Assembly: GCA_902801375.1 (NCBI GenBank)
Contig: CADCIB010000007.1
Span: 124,001 to 188,000 of the forward strand
Length of the DNA stretch: 64,000 nt
Origin: an uncultured Prevotellaceae bacterium
GTDB lineage: Bacteria > Bacteroidota > Bacteroidia > Bacteroidales > Bacteroidaceae
Direction of reading: 5' to 3'
Made by a program: the position numbers and the translations under genes. The notes beneath the pieces are model-generated. The model did no database searches. It had not been told where the DNA came from and was given only the letters and a program-made list of their open reading frames with translations. This document shows, one piece after another, positions 49,994-59,118 of this stretch (positions are counted from its first letter, which is position 1; every line of letters starts with the position of its first letter).

Positions 49994-50833
49994 CTATTTC
50001 TTGTCGAGAGAGACGATCATCTTTCCCACGTACAGGGCGTGCTTGCCGTTTTGGTCGACGGGAATGTCCTTGCCGTCGAGGTTCTTCACGTAGCGAAGCT
50101 CATCGAAGTAGGTGTGAGAATGGCCGCCGAGCACGAGGTCGATGCCCCGTGTCTGGCCAACAAGCCGAATGTCGTCGACATCGTTGGGGGGCGCTTCCCA
50201 TCCAAGGTGCGAGATGCAGATGATCAGGTCGCACTTCTTTTTCTTCAGGATGTCGACCACCCGCCGCGCTTCGTCCACGGGATTCTTGTAGGCCACGCCC
50301 CTGCAGTTGTCGGCCATCACCAGTCCTTCCATCATGGGCGAAAGTCCGAATACACCGATTTTCACACCCTTCCGCTTCAGGATGATGTAGTCTTTGGTCA
50401 GGCCTTCCACGGGTGTGCCCGTGAAGTCGTAGTTGGAACAAAGAATGGGAAAATTGGCTTGGCGGAAGAGCTTGGCCATATTCTCCAGTCCGAAGTCGAA
50501 CTCATGGTTGCCGATGGCGCCGGCATCGTAGCCCATCCGGTTCATCAGTCCCACTTCCACATCACCCTTATAGAGCGTGAAGTAGGGGGAACCCTGGCAA
50601 AAGTCGCCACTGTCGAAGAGCAGCAGGTCAGGGTCTTTCTGTCGTTGCTCTTTCAGGAATTGGATGCGCCTGATGAAGCCTCCGCGGTCGGCGAGAGCCG
50701 TGTCGGCAAGGTTGGGCGACAGCGGATAGATGGTGCTGTGGGTGTCGTTGGTGTGCAGGATGGTCAGCTGCTTCTGGGCGTTAGCCACCTGTACACACAG
50801 CAAAATACCTATAATGAAGAAACCTCTTTTCAT
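49994..50833 (-). CDS. Exported metallophosphatase (5'-nucleotidase N-terminal domain alone)
   Basis: 279 aa, signal peptide MKRGFFIIGILLCVQVANAQ. Calcineurin-like phosphoesterase of the UshA type: ILHTNDTHS (metal ligands), LFDSGDFCQGSP, GAIGNHEFDFG, CISHLGW and LGGHSHTYF are all visible. It lacks the C-terminal nucleotide-binding domain, which is encoded separately by the gene 26 bp upstream on the same strand. The pair should act together on nucleotides in the periplasm. Confidence 0.9.
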   Translation of the reverse strand: MKRGFFIIGILLCVQVANAQKQLTILHTNDTHSTIYPLSPNLADTALADRGGFIRRIQFLKEQRQKDPDLLLFDSGDFCQGSPYFTLYKGDVEVGLMNRMGYDAGAIGNHEFDFGLENMAKLFRQANFPILCSNYDFTGTPVEGLTKDYIILKRKGVKIGVFGLSPMMEGLVMADNCRGVAYKNPVDEARRVVDILKKKKCDLIICISHLGWEAPPNDVDDIRLVGQTRGIDLVLGGHSHTYFDELRYVKNLDGKDIPVDQNGKHALYVGKMIVSLDKK

Positions 50834-50859
50834 AATGTCTGATTCTTATTGTTCAATAA

Positions 50860-51630
50860 TCAATTCTCTACTACAATTCTTCCCTCCACTTCGCGGTCTA
50901 CGACGATGCCCTGTTTCATCTGCTCGCGTAGGTAGTCCATGATGATGAAACGCACGTTGTTGCTCACCTCCTGAGGCGAGTTGGCATCGGTCTTGTTTTT
51001 GAAGGCCAGCATCTTGTCGTTGCCCTGTGCCACAAAGTCGATGGTGGCCACACGATATTTCTGCTTCGGGTCGATTTCTTTTCCATTCAGGCGCGCTGAC
51101 TTCAGCTGTCCGTCCTCCGTGATGACCAGCTGCACGCCGTGGCTCAGCGCTTCGCCACCTGTGGAGGCCACCTGTCGGAACAGCTCCATGACGGTTTCTC
51201 CAGTCAGTGTGCAGAAGCAGATTTTGTTCTCGAAAGGCGCCACTTCCACCACATCGCCGTAGGTCACGTTGCCTTCAGCCAATGCGGCGCGGATGCCTCC
51301 CATGTTGTAGAGGCCGAAGTCAGGTTTTTCGCCATAGGCTTTGCCAGCCCATACCAGCACGTCGGCCAGCAGGTTTGAGAGCGGGCTCTCTGGCCGCTTG
51401 GCAGGCATATAGCGCGCCACCTTTCCCACGACGGGGCTCATCATGCTGTCGACCACATGCTTGAAGGGCACCATAAACTGCGTGGCACCCTCGTCGGTCT
51501 GTGCGTCGTAGCGCTTGTCTATCAGTTCGCGGGTCCGCTGGATGCCAGTCATCTGGTAATGCGTGGTGCATGCGGTGAGCATCAGGACGGCTGCGAAGAA
51601 ACAGGATTGCAATTTCATTGTTCTTGTCAT
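50860..51630 (-). CDS. 5'-nucleotidase C-terminal domain lipoprotein
   Basis: 256 aa. A lipoprotein signal (FFAAVLMLTAC) starts at ATG 51630 or at 51618 (MKLQ). The rest is the UshA C-terminal domain: ESPLSNLLADVLVWAG, LYNMGGIRAAL, VEVAPFENKICFCTLTG (substrate pocket) and YRVATIDFVAQGNDKM. It has no catalytic metal motifs itself. It sits upstream of the metallophosphatase, in the reverse of the order of domains in the fused enzyme, and probably forms a two-subunit nucleotidase with it. Confidence 0.9.
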   Translation of the reverse strand: MTRTMKLQSCFFAAVLMLTACTTHYQMTGIQRTRELIDKRYDAQTDEGATQFMVPFKHVVDSMMSPVVGKVARYMPAKRPESPLSNLLADVLVWAGKAYGEKPDFGLYNMGGIRAALAEGNVTYGDVVEVAPFENKICFCTLTGETVMELFRQVASTGGEALSHGVQLVITEDGQLKSARLNGKEIDPKQKYRVATIDFVAQGNDKMLAFKNKTDANSPQEVSNNVRFIIMDYLREQMKQGIVVDREVEGRIVVEN

Positions 51631-51790
51631 AGGGTTAAAAGTTTTGTGGCGAACGGCGATGCCCGCCTGTCGAAATAAGATTGGTGCAAAAATACATCTT
51701 TTTTTCGAGATGACAAACGTTCTGTTTCATTTTTTCCGAATATTTTTCGCAGAATACACAATAAAGCCCCAACTTTTGCGTTTATAAAAC

Positions 51791-53212
51791 ATGATACAAG
51801 ACGAATTGGCGCTTTGCATTCGCAGCACTTTCGGACACCAGCCCACGGGCGAACAGGAATTGGCCATCCGTCAGTTCTGCCTCTTTCTGACCGATCGCCA
51901 TCCGCATGCAGCCATGCTGATGCGCGGGTGTGCCGGCACGGGTAAGACCACTTTGGCAGGAGCCATCGTTCGTGCGCTGAAGGCATTGGGACAAAAGGTG
52001 GTGCTGATGGCACCCACGGGACGTGCTGCCAAGGTGTTCGCACTGAATGCCGACAGCCAGGCTTACACCATCCACCACCGCATCTATCGCAGCACGGTGG
52101 GGGTCAGCCAGGCCGATGCCACTTTCCACCTGAACGAAAACCTGCACACCGACACGCTCTTCATTGTCGACGAGGCTTCGATGATAGCCAATTCGCCAGC
52201 CTCGGGCAGCAGCTTTGGCAGCGGTTGCCTGCTGGACGACTTGGTGCAATACGTCTATACGGGGCGCAACTGCCGGATGATGTTTATTGGCGATGCGGCA
52301 CAGTTGCCTCCTGTCGGTCAGGAACAATCGCCCGCCCTGCAGGCCTCTGTTTTGGCGGGCTATGGGCTGAAGGTCTATGAATGCGACCTCGACGAGGTGC
52401 TCCGCCAGAGTGCCGACTCAGGCATCTTGTACAATGCCACGCTCATCCGCGGCTATATGGAGGGCGGCCTGCCGAAAATCCGCCTGAAGGGATTTGCCGA
52501 TGTCGTGGTGGTGCCGGGCAGCGAACTGATAGAACAGCTGACCTCTTCCTACTCAGCGGTGGGCATCGACGACACGACGGTGGTGACCCGTAGCAACAAA
52601 CGTTGCAATATCTACAACCAAGGCATCCGCAACACCATCCTCGACCGCGAGGATGTGCTCTGCACGGGCGACCGGCTGATGGTGGTGAAGAACAACTATT
52701 TCTGGGGCATCAAGGAGCAAAAGAGTGAAGGTGACATCTCATTCATCGCCAATGGCGACCAGGCTGTGGTGGAGCGTGTGAGGCATGTCCGCGAGTTGTA
52801 TGGCTTCACGTTCGCCGATGTGTGGCTGCGTTTCCCCGACTACGACGACAGCGAGGTGCAGGCGACGGTCATCCTCGACAGTCTGACCACGGAAGCGCCC
52901 GCCCTGACGCAGGAACAGCAGCAGCAATTGTTCCTCGAGGTGATGGCCGACTATGCCGACATCCCCCACAAAGCCGACCGTCTGAAAGCATTGAAAATGG
53001 ATGCCCACTACAATGCCCTCCAGGTGAAATATGCCTACGCCGTGACCTGCCACAAGGCGCAGGGTGGCCAGTGGGCGCACGTCTATTTAGACCAGGGCTA
53101 CATGACCGACGACATGCTTACGCCCGACTACATCCACTGGCTCTATACCGCCTTTACGCGAGCCACAGAGAAACTCTTTTTGGTGAATTGGCCGAAGACG
53201 CAGATAGAATAG
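51791..53212 (+). CDS. RecD-like superfamily 1 DNA helicase
   Basis: 473 aa. Walker A MRGCAGTGKTTLAGAIVRAL near residue 45, MAPTGRAAKVF (motif Ia), FIVDEASM (motif II, Walker B), MFIGDAAQLPPVG (motif III), and near the C-terminus AVTCHKAQGGQWAHVYLDQG with YTAFTRATEKLFLV (motifs V and VI). This is the compact RecD/Dda-like layout: 5'-3' helicase or translocase, without RecD2's long N-terminal domain. A repair or replication accessory role is inferred. Monocistronic, with a convergent hairpin after it. Confidence 0.88.
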   Translation: MIQDELALCIRSTFGHQPTGEQELAIRQFCLFLTDRHPHAAMLMRGCAGTGKTTLAGAIVRALKALGQKVVLMAPTGRAAKVFALNADSQAYTIHHRIYRSTVGVSQADATFHLNENLHTDTLFIVDEASMIANSPASGSSFGSGCLLDDLVQYVYTGRNCRMMFIGDAAQLPPVGQEQSPALQASVLAGYGLKVYECDLDEVLRQSADSGILYNATLIRGYMEGGLPKIRLKGFADVVVVPGSELIEQLTSSYSAVGIDDTTVVTRSNKRCNIYNQGIRNTILDREDVLCTGDRLMVVKNNYFWGIKEQKSEGDISFIANGDQAVVERVRHVRELYGFTFADVWLRFPDYDDSEVQATVILDSLTTEAPALTQEQQQQLFLEVMADYADIPHKADRLKALKMDAHYNALQVKYAYAVTCHKAQGGQWAHVYLDQGYMTDDMLTPDYIHWLYTAFTRATEKLFLVNWPKTQIE

Positions 53213-53217
53213 CACAA

Positions 53218-53245
53218 CGTCCCTCTCTCATGAAAGAAAGGGACG
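53218..53245. terminator. Convergent hairpin after the RecD-like gene
   Basis: CGTCCCTCTCT (53218-53228) and AGAAAGGGACG (53235-53245) pair over 11 bp with one mismatch around a 6-nt loop, between two convergent stops. Confidence 0.65.
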
Positions 53246-53269
53246 CTGTCGCAGAATATGTAGAAAATC

Positions 53270-54028
53270 TTATTTCTTTTGGAAAAGGCGCACACCAACG
53301 CCACCCACGATGCTGGCACGCTTGGTGTAGGGGTTTGTGTTGAATTCCATGAACACGGGTACATGGAATCCCTTCGCTTCGATGTCTTTCGTAGCACGGA
53401 TGGAAGCCTCCACGATGGCGGGTCCGTCGGCATAAAGATAGTCGGTGATGGAGTCGTAGAAAGGATTCCCATCCACGGGTGTCACGTAAGACGAACTTTC
53501 TGCGGGCGTGAAACCAATGCGGCCGCGCCAGTCGAGTCCTGCCAGACGGAAAGGTACGGTCAGCTGGATAAAGGTGGAGAAGGCACGCTTGCCATCGGCC
53601 TTGAGGTCGTTGCCGCCTAGGATGCTGTAAGCCTGCAGGTCGAACCACTGGCACTCGTAGCCGATGTTGGCCTCAAACTGATGGCCGGTTTCTTCCTTCA
53701 CGAAATGGAAATAGCGGTTCAGCCAGTCGGCATTCGACATCCAGTGGCTTCCGAAGCTCACGTTCAGTCCGAAGGGGGCCTTGTAGCCTGCGTAGAAGTC
53801 GATGCGTTCCTTGTCGTTCTTGTCGAAACTCTTGCTGGCAAAAGCATCGAAATAGAATCCCAGGTAGCTGATGTAGCCATGGGGCTGAATGCTAACGCCG
53901 CCATAGTCCTGTCCGCGCCACATGTGCTTGGTCACCAGGTCGGCGCTCACATAGGCCTCAGGTTTTTCCTGGGCGAAACCTATCATTGGCATCAAGGCCA
54001 CCATCATGGCCATCAACGTTTTTTTCAT
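53270..54028 (-). CDS. Outer-membrane beta-barrel protein of unknown function
   Basis: 252 aa. Signal peptide (MKKTLMAMMVALMPMIGFAQ), then alternating strands such as AYVSADLVTKHMWRGQDYGG and IDFYAGYKAPFGLNVSFGSH; the C-terminus (VGGVGVRLFQKK) is strand-like but ends in Lys. The KHMWRGQ opening is frequent in Bacteroidota barrels of the TorF/nucleoside-channel style. I cannot assign a substrate. Monocistronic. Confidence 0.75.
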   Translation of the reverse strand: MKKTLMAMMVALMPMIGFAQEKPEAYVSADLVTKHMWRGQDYGGVSIQPHGYISYLGFYFDAFASKSFDKNDKERIDFYAGYKAPFGLNVSFGSHWMSNADWLNRYFHFVKEETGHQFEANIGYECQWFDLQAYSILGGNDLKADGKRAFSTFIQLTVPFRLAGLDWRGRIGFTPAESSSYVTPVDGNPFYDSITDYLYADGPAIVEASIRATKDIEAKGFHVPVFMEFNTNPYTKRASIVGGVGVRLFQKK

Positions 54029-54160
54029 ATCCTGTTCCTTTCTGATTTCTGTTTAGAATGATTTGGCTGCAAAGGTAGTGATTAATCTATTTTCCGTAAA
54101 ACATTCCTTGTTAAAAAAGCGAAAAAACGCGGAAAACTTAAGTAATTTTGGTTTTTCCCT
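54029..54160. other. Upstream region of the barrel gene
   Basis: AT-rich. Minus-strand TACCTTTG (complement near 54073-54080) should be the -7 of the barrel gene; otherwise nothing beyond the start of the repeat block. Confidence 0.45.
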
Positions 54161-54293
54161 CGCTTAATCGTACTTTGAGCTAAAGCTCGAAGGTACTTCC
54201 GCTCGACAATAAAAATGAAAATTTTTGATTTTCATTTTGTATTGTTCTCGCTTAATCGTACTTTGAGCTAAAGCTCGAAGGTACTCACGCTCG
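54161..54293. repeat. Palindrome module upstream of mutY
   Basis: CGCTTAATCGTACTTTGAGC and its continuation TAAAGCTCGAAGGTACT occur twice in direct orientation (54161-54197 and 54249-54285). Between them is a palindrome with arms AAAATGAAAAT and ATTTTCATTTT (54212-54238), extended by ACAATA and TATTGT. A third, shorter piece (CGCTTAATCGTAC at 54324) forms the mutY promoter. Confidence 0.75.
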
Positions 54294-54309
54294 GAAAAAC
54301 TCAAATAAA

Positions 54310-54341
54310 TTTGGTTTTTCCCTCGCTTAATCGTACCTTTG
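54310..54341 (+). promoter_or_regulatory. Promoter of mutY (apparently leaderless)
   Basis: TTTG at 54310-54313, 20-nt spacer, TACCTTTG at 54334-54341. The ATG is only 4 nt further on, so transcription would begin at or near the start codon. Confidence 0.65.
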
Positions 54342-54345
54342 CAGC

Positions 54346-55362
<1,017 letters not shown>

Positions 55363-55398
55363 ATCTTGTGTCATGAAATGAAAAAAGTGTCTGTTTTG

Positions 55399-55429
55399 TT
55401 GCGTATTTGTTTGCGATTTTGTACTTTTG
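55399..55429 (+). promoter_or_regulatory. Promoter of the S8 peptidase gene
   Basis: TTG at 55399-55401, 20-nt spacer, TACTTTTG at 55422-55429, 32 bp before the ATG. Confidence 0.6.
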
Positions 55430-55461
55430 CAGCATAAAAAAACCGATAAAACTACAGTTGT

Positions 55462-57606
55462 ATGAAAAAAATTACCTTGTTTTTGTTGATGGTGGCCTTC
55501 AGCATCTCGATGATGGCCCAAAACAAACTGACGCCCCAGGCTCAGCTGATGGTGGAACGTCAGAAGGCGAAAATCGAACGGCAGGCGACTCGCGCCAAAG
55601 GTCAAGATGCCACAGTCAATGAACCCAAGCGCCTGACGCTGGTGGTGAGTGTTTCCGACGCCACGGCTGAGACGTTCTCTCGCATCAAGGCCGCAGGCGG
55701 TGAAATCCGTTCGCGACTGGGCCGCCAGGTGGTGGTCGGCATCCCCATCGACAGCTTGGATGCCCTGCAGCAAATAGAGGGCGTTCAGCGCATCGACAAA
55801 GGCCATAAGGGCCATCTCAAGACCGACGTGACGCGCCAGCAGACGGGTGTCAGTCTGCTCAACGGTCCTTCGGTTCCAGAAGAGGCCATCCCCTACACAG
55901 GTAAGGGTGTGACCATCTGCCTGATCGACATAGGTTTCGACTACCAGCACCCTGCCTTCAAGGATGCTGAGGGGAACTCACGCATCAAGTGCGTCTATAT
56001 GATGGGCGACAATAGCGGGCATCCTTTCAAGGTAGACGATCCTGAGGCTGGCGAAATCACCTTCCCCGGCTCTGTCTTCGACACACCCGAACTCATTGCC
56101 TCGCTGACCACCGACAACGCTGATGAGTCGCACGGCACCCATACGGCAGGCATTGCGGCAGGCAGCCTTTCGCCATTGGGCTTTGGCGGTATGTCACCTG
56201 AGGCCGACATTGTGCTCGTGCCTGTGAGTGATACCGCTTCAGGGGAAATGGCGTTTGAAGATGAGAACGAATGCTTGGAGTTGGCGATTGCCTTTGTAGC
56301 TGCCTATGCCAAGCAGTGTGAAGGGCCTGTGGTGCTGAGCGCCAGCCTGAACAGCCATACGGGCCCCCACAATGGCACAGGCACTGTGGTCGAGGCTATC
56401 GAGAAAGCCTCCGATTGCCTGATACCCGTGTTTTCCGCAGGCAACGAAGGAGACTATCCCGTTCACCTCTACGAGGAGTTCACCGCTTCCCATCCGTCGG
56501 TCAAGACATTGCTCCTCGATCTGGAAGAGGATGAGACGGGCGAGTATGAATACAGCTACTCGCCGGATGTGGTGGGCTACACCACGGAAGGCAGCGAAGT
56601 GAGCATCCAGCTGAAGCTGAAGTCTATCAATACGTTGTCAGGCCGACTCAACACGGTTTGGAGCTCAGAGGTATGTACGGCCACGCCCGGCTGCGATGAT
56701 GTCCTCGTCATGGTGTCGAGCGACGACGACGCTGTCCTGGCCAAGTATTTCGACGGTGATATAGATATTTACGCCATTGACATGGGCGATGGCCGGCTGA
56801 GCTTCGGCGTCAGAGCCAGTGGAGGAATGACCAAACTCAATCTGTTTGAACTCATCGTCAACGGAGCTCCCGGCACAAAAGTACACATGTGGGACGACGG
56901 CCTCGGATTTGGCGGTGTGGACTTACTCGGCCTGTCTGGCTACGTCGACGGCGACAGCGAGATGTCGGCTGGCGACTGGACCACGACAGAGCGGGTGGTC
57001 AGCGTGGGCGCCTATTGCGCGAACGTGATGCTGCGCGAATACGACGGCAATGTGAGCGACTCCTCTGAGGCTGAAGACCCGGACGACGACGTGGATGTGA
57101 TGAACGACATAGGCTGGTTCTCCAGCTATGGCACGTCGGTCAACGGTGTGAGCCAGCCCACAATCTGCGCCCCTGGTGTGAACGTCGTGTCGGCTTACAA
57201 CCATTATTACCTCAGCGACAAGACCATAGCCGACAACATGCAGTGGATGGGCTATCCTTATACGGCTGAGAGCGGTACGTCGATGTCTTGTCCTGTGGTG
57301 GCTGGCATCGTGGCCCTCTGGTTGCAAGCCAACTCCGACATGACACTCGACGACATCAAGGAGGTGATGCGCAACAGTTCCGTCAACGACTCTTTCACAG
57401 CCAATCAGCCTGACCGCTGGGGCTGCGGCAAGATCAATGCCGTTCGTGGCATCAACTACATCACCACAGGCGACACTGGCATCCGAACCTTCGACTATGC
57501 CGCCTCGCGCACCACTGCGACCTACGACCTGCAGGGACGTCGCATCAGCCATCGTCCCACTGCCGGCATCTACATCCGCGATGGCAGGAAAATCGTAGTC
57601 AGATAA
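55462..57606 (+). CDS. Subtilisin-like (S8) serine protease exported by T9SS
   Basis: 714 aa. Signal peptide (MKKITLFLLMVAFSISMMAQ), a propeptide of about 120 residues, and the subtilase domain with the catalytic triad: Asp in VTICLIDIGFDYQHP (near residue 155), His in ESHGTHTAGIAAG (near 220) and Ser in ESGTSMSCPVVAG (near 610). A beta-rich insert of roughly 200 residues separates His from Ser. The C-terminus (YDLQGRRISHRPTAGIYI, DGRKIVVR) is a T9SS type A tail matching that of the 1520-aa surface protein. Secreted or surface-bound proteinase for peptide nutrition or host interaction. Confidence 0.92.
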   Translation: MKKITLFLLMVAFSISMMAQNKLTPQAQLMVERQKAKIERQATRAKGQDATVNEPKRLTLVVSVSDATAETFSRIKAAGGEIRSRLGRQVVVGIPIDSLDALQQIEGVQRIDKGHKGHLKTDVTRQQTGVSLLNGPSVPEEAIPYTGKGVTICLIDIGFDYQHPAFKDAEGNSRIKCVYMMGDNSGHPFKVDDPEAGEITFPGSVFDTPELIASLTTDNADESHGTHTAGIAAGSLSPLGFGGMSPEADIVLVPVSDTASGEMAFEDENECLELAIAFVAAYAKQCEGPVVLSASLNSHTGPHNGTGTVVEAIEKASDCLIPVFSAGNEGDYPVHLYEEFTASHPSVKTLLLDLEEDETGEYEYSYSPDVVGYTTEGSEVSIQLKLKSINTLSGRLNTVWSSEVCTATPGCDDVLVMVSSDDDAVLAKYFDGDIDIYAIDMGDGRLSFGVRASGGMTKLNLFELIVNGAPGTKVHMWDDGLGFGGVDLLGLSGYVDGDSEMSAGDWTTTERVVSVGAYCANVMLREYDGNVSDSSEAEDPDDDVDVMNDIGWFSSYGTSVNGVSQPTICAPGVNVVSAYNHYYLSDKTIADNMQWMGYPYTAESGTSMSCPVVAGIVALWLQANSDMTLDDIKEVMRNSSVNDSFTANQPDRWGCGKINAVRGINYITTGDTGIRTFDYAASRTTATYDLQGRRISHRPTAGIYIRDGRKIVVR

Positions 57607-57622
57607 GGACGATTCAAGCACA

Positions 57623-57677
57623 TTGGCCATAAAATGATTGCACAGAATATAGTGTTCTGTGCAATTATTATGGCCAA
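57623..57677. terminator. Two-tier 55-nt palindrome after the S8 gene
   Basis: TTGGCCATAA (57623-57632) with TTATGGCCAA (57668-57677) and, inside, TTGCACAGAA (57638-57647) with TTCTGTGCAA (57655-57664): both arms exact, separated by small internal loops. No T-run follows, so it may be a terminator, RNA-stabilising stem or binding site. Confidence 0.6.
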
Positions 57678-57701
57678 AAAGTGCGTTTTTCATTACTTTT
57701 C

Positions 57702-57732
57702 TTTGTCGTACAATAAAAATATTGTACTTTTG
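57702..57732 (+). promoter_or_regulatory. Promoter of the etf-acyl-CoA dehydrogenase operon
   Basis: TTTG at 57702-57705, 19-nt spacer, TACTTTTG at 57725-57732, 56 bp before the etfB ATG. Confidence 0.7.
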
Positions 57733-57788
57733 CACACGATTTTGCAAAATACCTTTTTTTTGAAGGATAATACATTATTAATATATTT

Positions 57789-58661
57789 ATGAGTTTAAAG
57801 ATTGTAGTACTTGCCAAGCAAGTACCTGACACAAGAAATGTGGGCAAGGATGCCATGACCGCTGAAGGCACCGTGAACCGTGCCGCCCTGCCCGCTATCT
57901 TCAACCCCGAAGATTTGAATGCCTTGGAGCAAGCACTCCGCCTGAAGGAGCAGCACGAAGGCTCCACAGTGGGAATCCTGACCATGGGACCGCCGCGTGC
58001 CGGCGAGATCATCCGCCAGGGACTCTATCGTGGTGCCGACACCGGTTGGCTCCTCACCGACCGCTTGTTTGCTGGCGCCGACACGCTCGCCACGTCCTAT
58101 GCCTTGGCCACTGCCATCAAGAAGATTGGCGATGTCGACATCGTGATTGGTGGACGCCAGGCCATCGATGGCGATACTGCCCAGGTGGGACCGCAGGTGG
58201 CTCAGAAGCTGGGCCTCAACCAGGTGACCTACGCTGAGGAAATCCTGAAAGTGGAGGATGGCAAGGCCCTGATCCGCCGCCATATCGATGGTGGCGTGGA
58301 GACCGTAGAGGCTCCGCTGCCCGTTGTCATCACCGTCAATGGAAGTGCGGCTCCCTGTCGCCCGTGCAACGCCAAGCTCGTGATGAAATACAAGCGGGCT
58401 ACGTGTCCGATGGAACGTCCGCAGGAAGGCACGGCTTACGACCATCTCTACGAGGAGCGTCCCTACCTGACGCTCAACCAGTGGTCGGTGGCCGATGTCG
58501 ATGGCGATGTCAACCAGTGCGGTTTGGCTGGTAGCCCCACCAAGGTGAAGACGGTGAAAAACATCGTGTTCCAGGCCAAGGAGTCGAAGACAATGACAGG
58601 CTCGGATGAAGACATCAACAGCCTGATGAAGGAGTTGCTCAGCGAGAAGATCATCGGATAA
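57789..58661 (+). CDS. etfB: Electron transfer flavoprotein subunit beta
   Basis: 290 aa. Forms a heterodimer with EtfA that binds FAD and AMP/FAD. KIVVLAKQVPDTRNVGKDAM at the start, LNALEQALRLKEQH, GILTMGPPRAGEII, IVIGGRQAIDGDTAQVGPQV and the C-terminal GSPTKVKTVKNIV are family motifs; the C-terminal arm is complete. It receives or donates electrons with the acyl-CoA dehydrogenase downstream, possibly by bifurcation with ferredoxin and NADH. The stop is 1 bp before the inverted repeat of the DUF559 cassette. Confidence 0.93.
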   Translation: MSLKIVVLAKQVPDTRNVGKDAMTAEGTVNRAALPAIFNPEDLNALEQALRLKEQHEGSTVGILTMGPPRAGEIIRQGLYRGADTGWLLTDRLFAGADTLATSYALATAIKKIGDVDIVIGGRQAIDGDTAQVGPQVAQKLGLNQVTYAEEILKVEDGKALIRRHIDGGVETVEAPLPVVITVNGSAAPCRPCNAKLVMKYKRATCPMERPQEGTAYDHLYEERPYLTLNQWSVADVDGDVNQCGLAGSPTKVKTVKNIVFQAKESKTMTGSDEDINSLMKELLSEKIIG

Positions 58662-58662
58662 A

Positions 58663-58699
58663 GCCTCACCCCCTTACCCCTCTCCGAAAGAGAGGGGCG
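58663..58699. repeat. Left inverted repeat of the DUF559 cassette
   Basis: GCCTCACCCCCTTACCCCTC followed by TCCGAAAGAGAGGGG. The reverse complement of 59159-59195 is nearly the same apart from a few substitutions and single-base indels. Each repeat also contains its own CCTCTC/GAGAGG palindrome. Confidence 0.8.
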
Positions 58700-58734
58700 T
58701 GGATAGTAATTGGGGTGGGAAAAGCATAACGACC

Positions 58735-59109
58735 ATGGGCTATGGATACCAGACGGCTGCCTCCGACAGATATAACATTCTGAAGGAGTTTGCAAGGCAG
58801 AACAGAAGGAAAATGACTCCAAGCGAGGAGGCTCTCTGGGAAGCGCTGAGAAAGTATCTGGACGGCTGGAAATTCCGACGGCAACATCCCATTGGCGACT
58901 ATATCGCTGATTTTGTGTGTTTGCGCGAAAAACTCGTTGTCGAGGTGGATGGCGAATACCACAACGCTGAAGAACAACAGCACGACGATGCGATAAGAAC
59001 TCACTATCTGCAACAGATGGGATTCCATGTCATTCGTTTCGACAACCAAGAGGTGGATACTGACGTCATGTCGGTCGTCCTACGAATAAAAGAACAATTA
59101 ACAAAATAA
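58735..59109 (+). CDS. DUF559 domain endonuclease, inserted between etfB and etfA
   Basis: 124 aa from ATG 58735; a GTG at 58699 would start inside the repeat. The DUF559 core, a PD-(D/E)XK-type fold related to Vsr mismatch endonucleases, is clear: RKMTPSEEALWEALRKYLDG, WKFRRQHPIGDYIADFVC (catalytic Asp), KLVVEVDGEYHN (E-x-D pair) and MGFHVIRFDNQEV. Its position between two ETF subunit genes and between inverted repeats is out of place for a housekeeping gene, and suggests it came with the repeats. Exact cleavage target unknown. Confidence 0.88.
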   Translation: MGYGYQTAASDRYNILKEFARQNRRKMTPSEEALWEALRKYLDGWKFRRQHPIGDYIADFVCLREKLVVEVDGEYHNAEEQQHDDAIRTHYLQQMGFHVIRFDNQEVDTDVMSVVLRIKEQLTK

Positions 59110-59118
59110 GAATATCAC

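Noticed and set aside
54161..54293. Possible CRISPR-like array
   Set aside because: Only two direct copies around a palindromic spacer, no cas genes; fits the repeat module seen at 38.7 kb.
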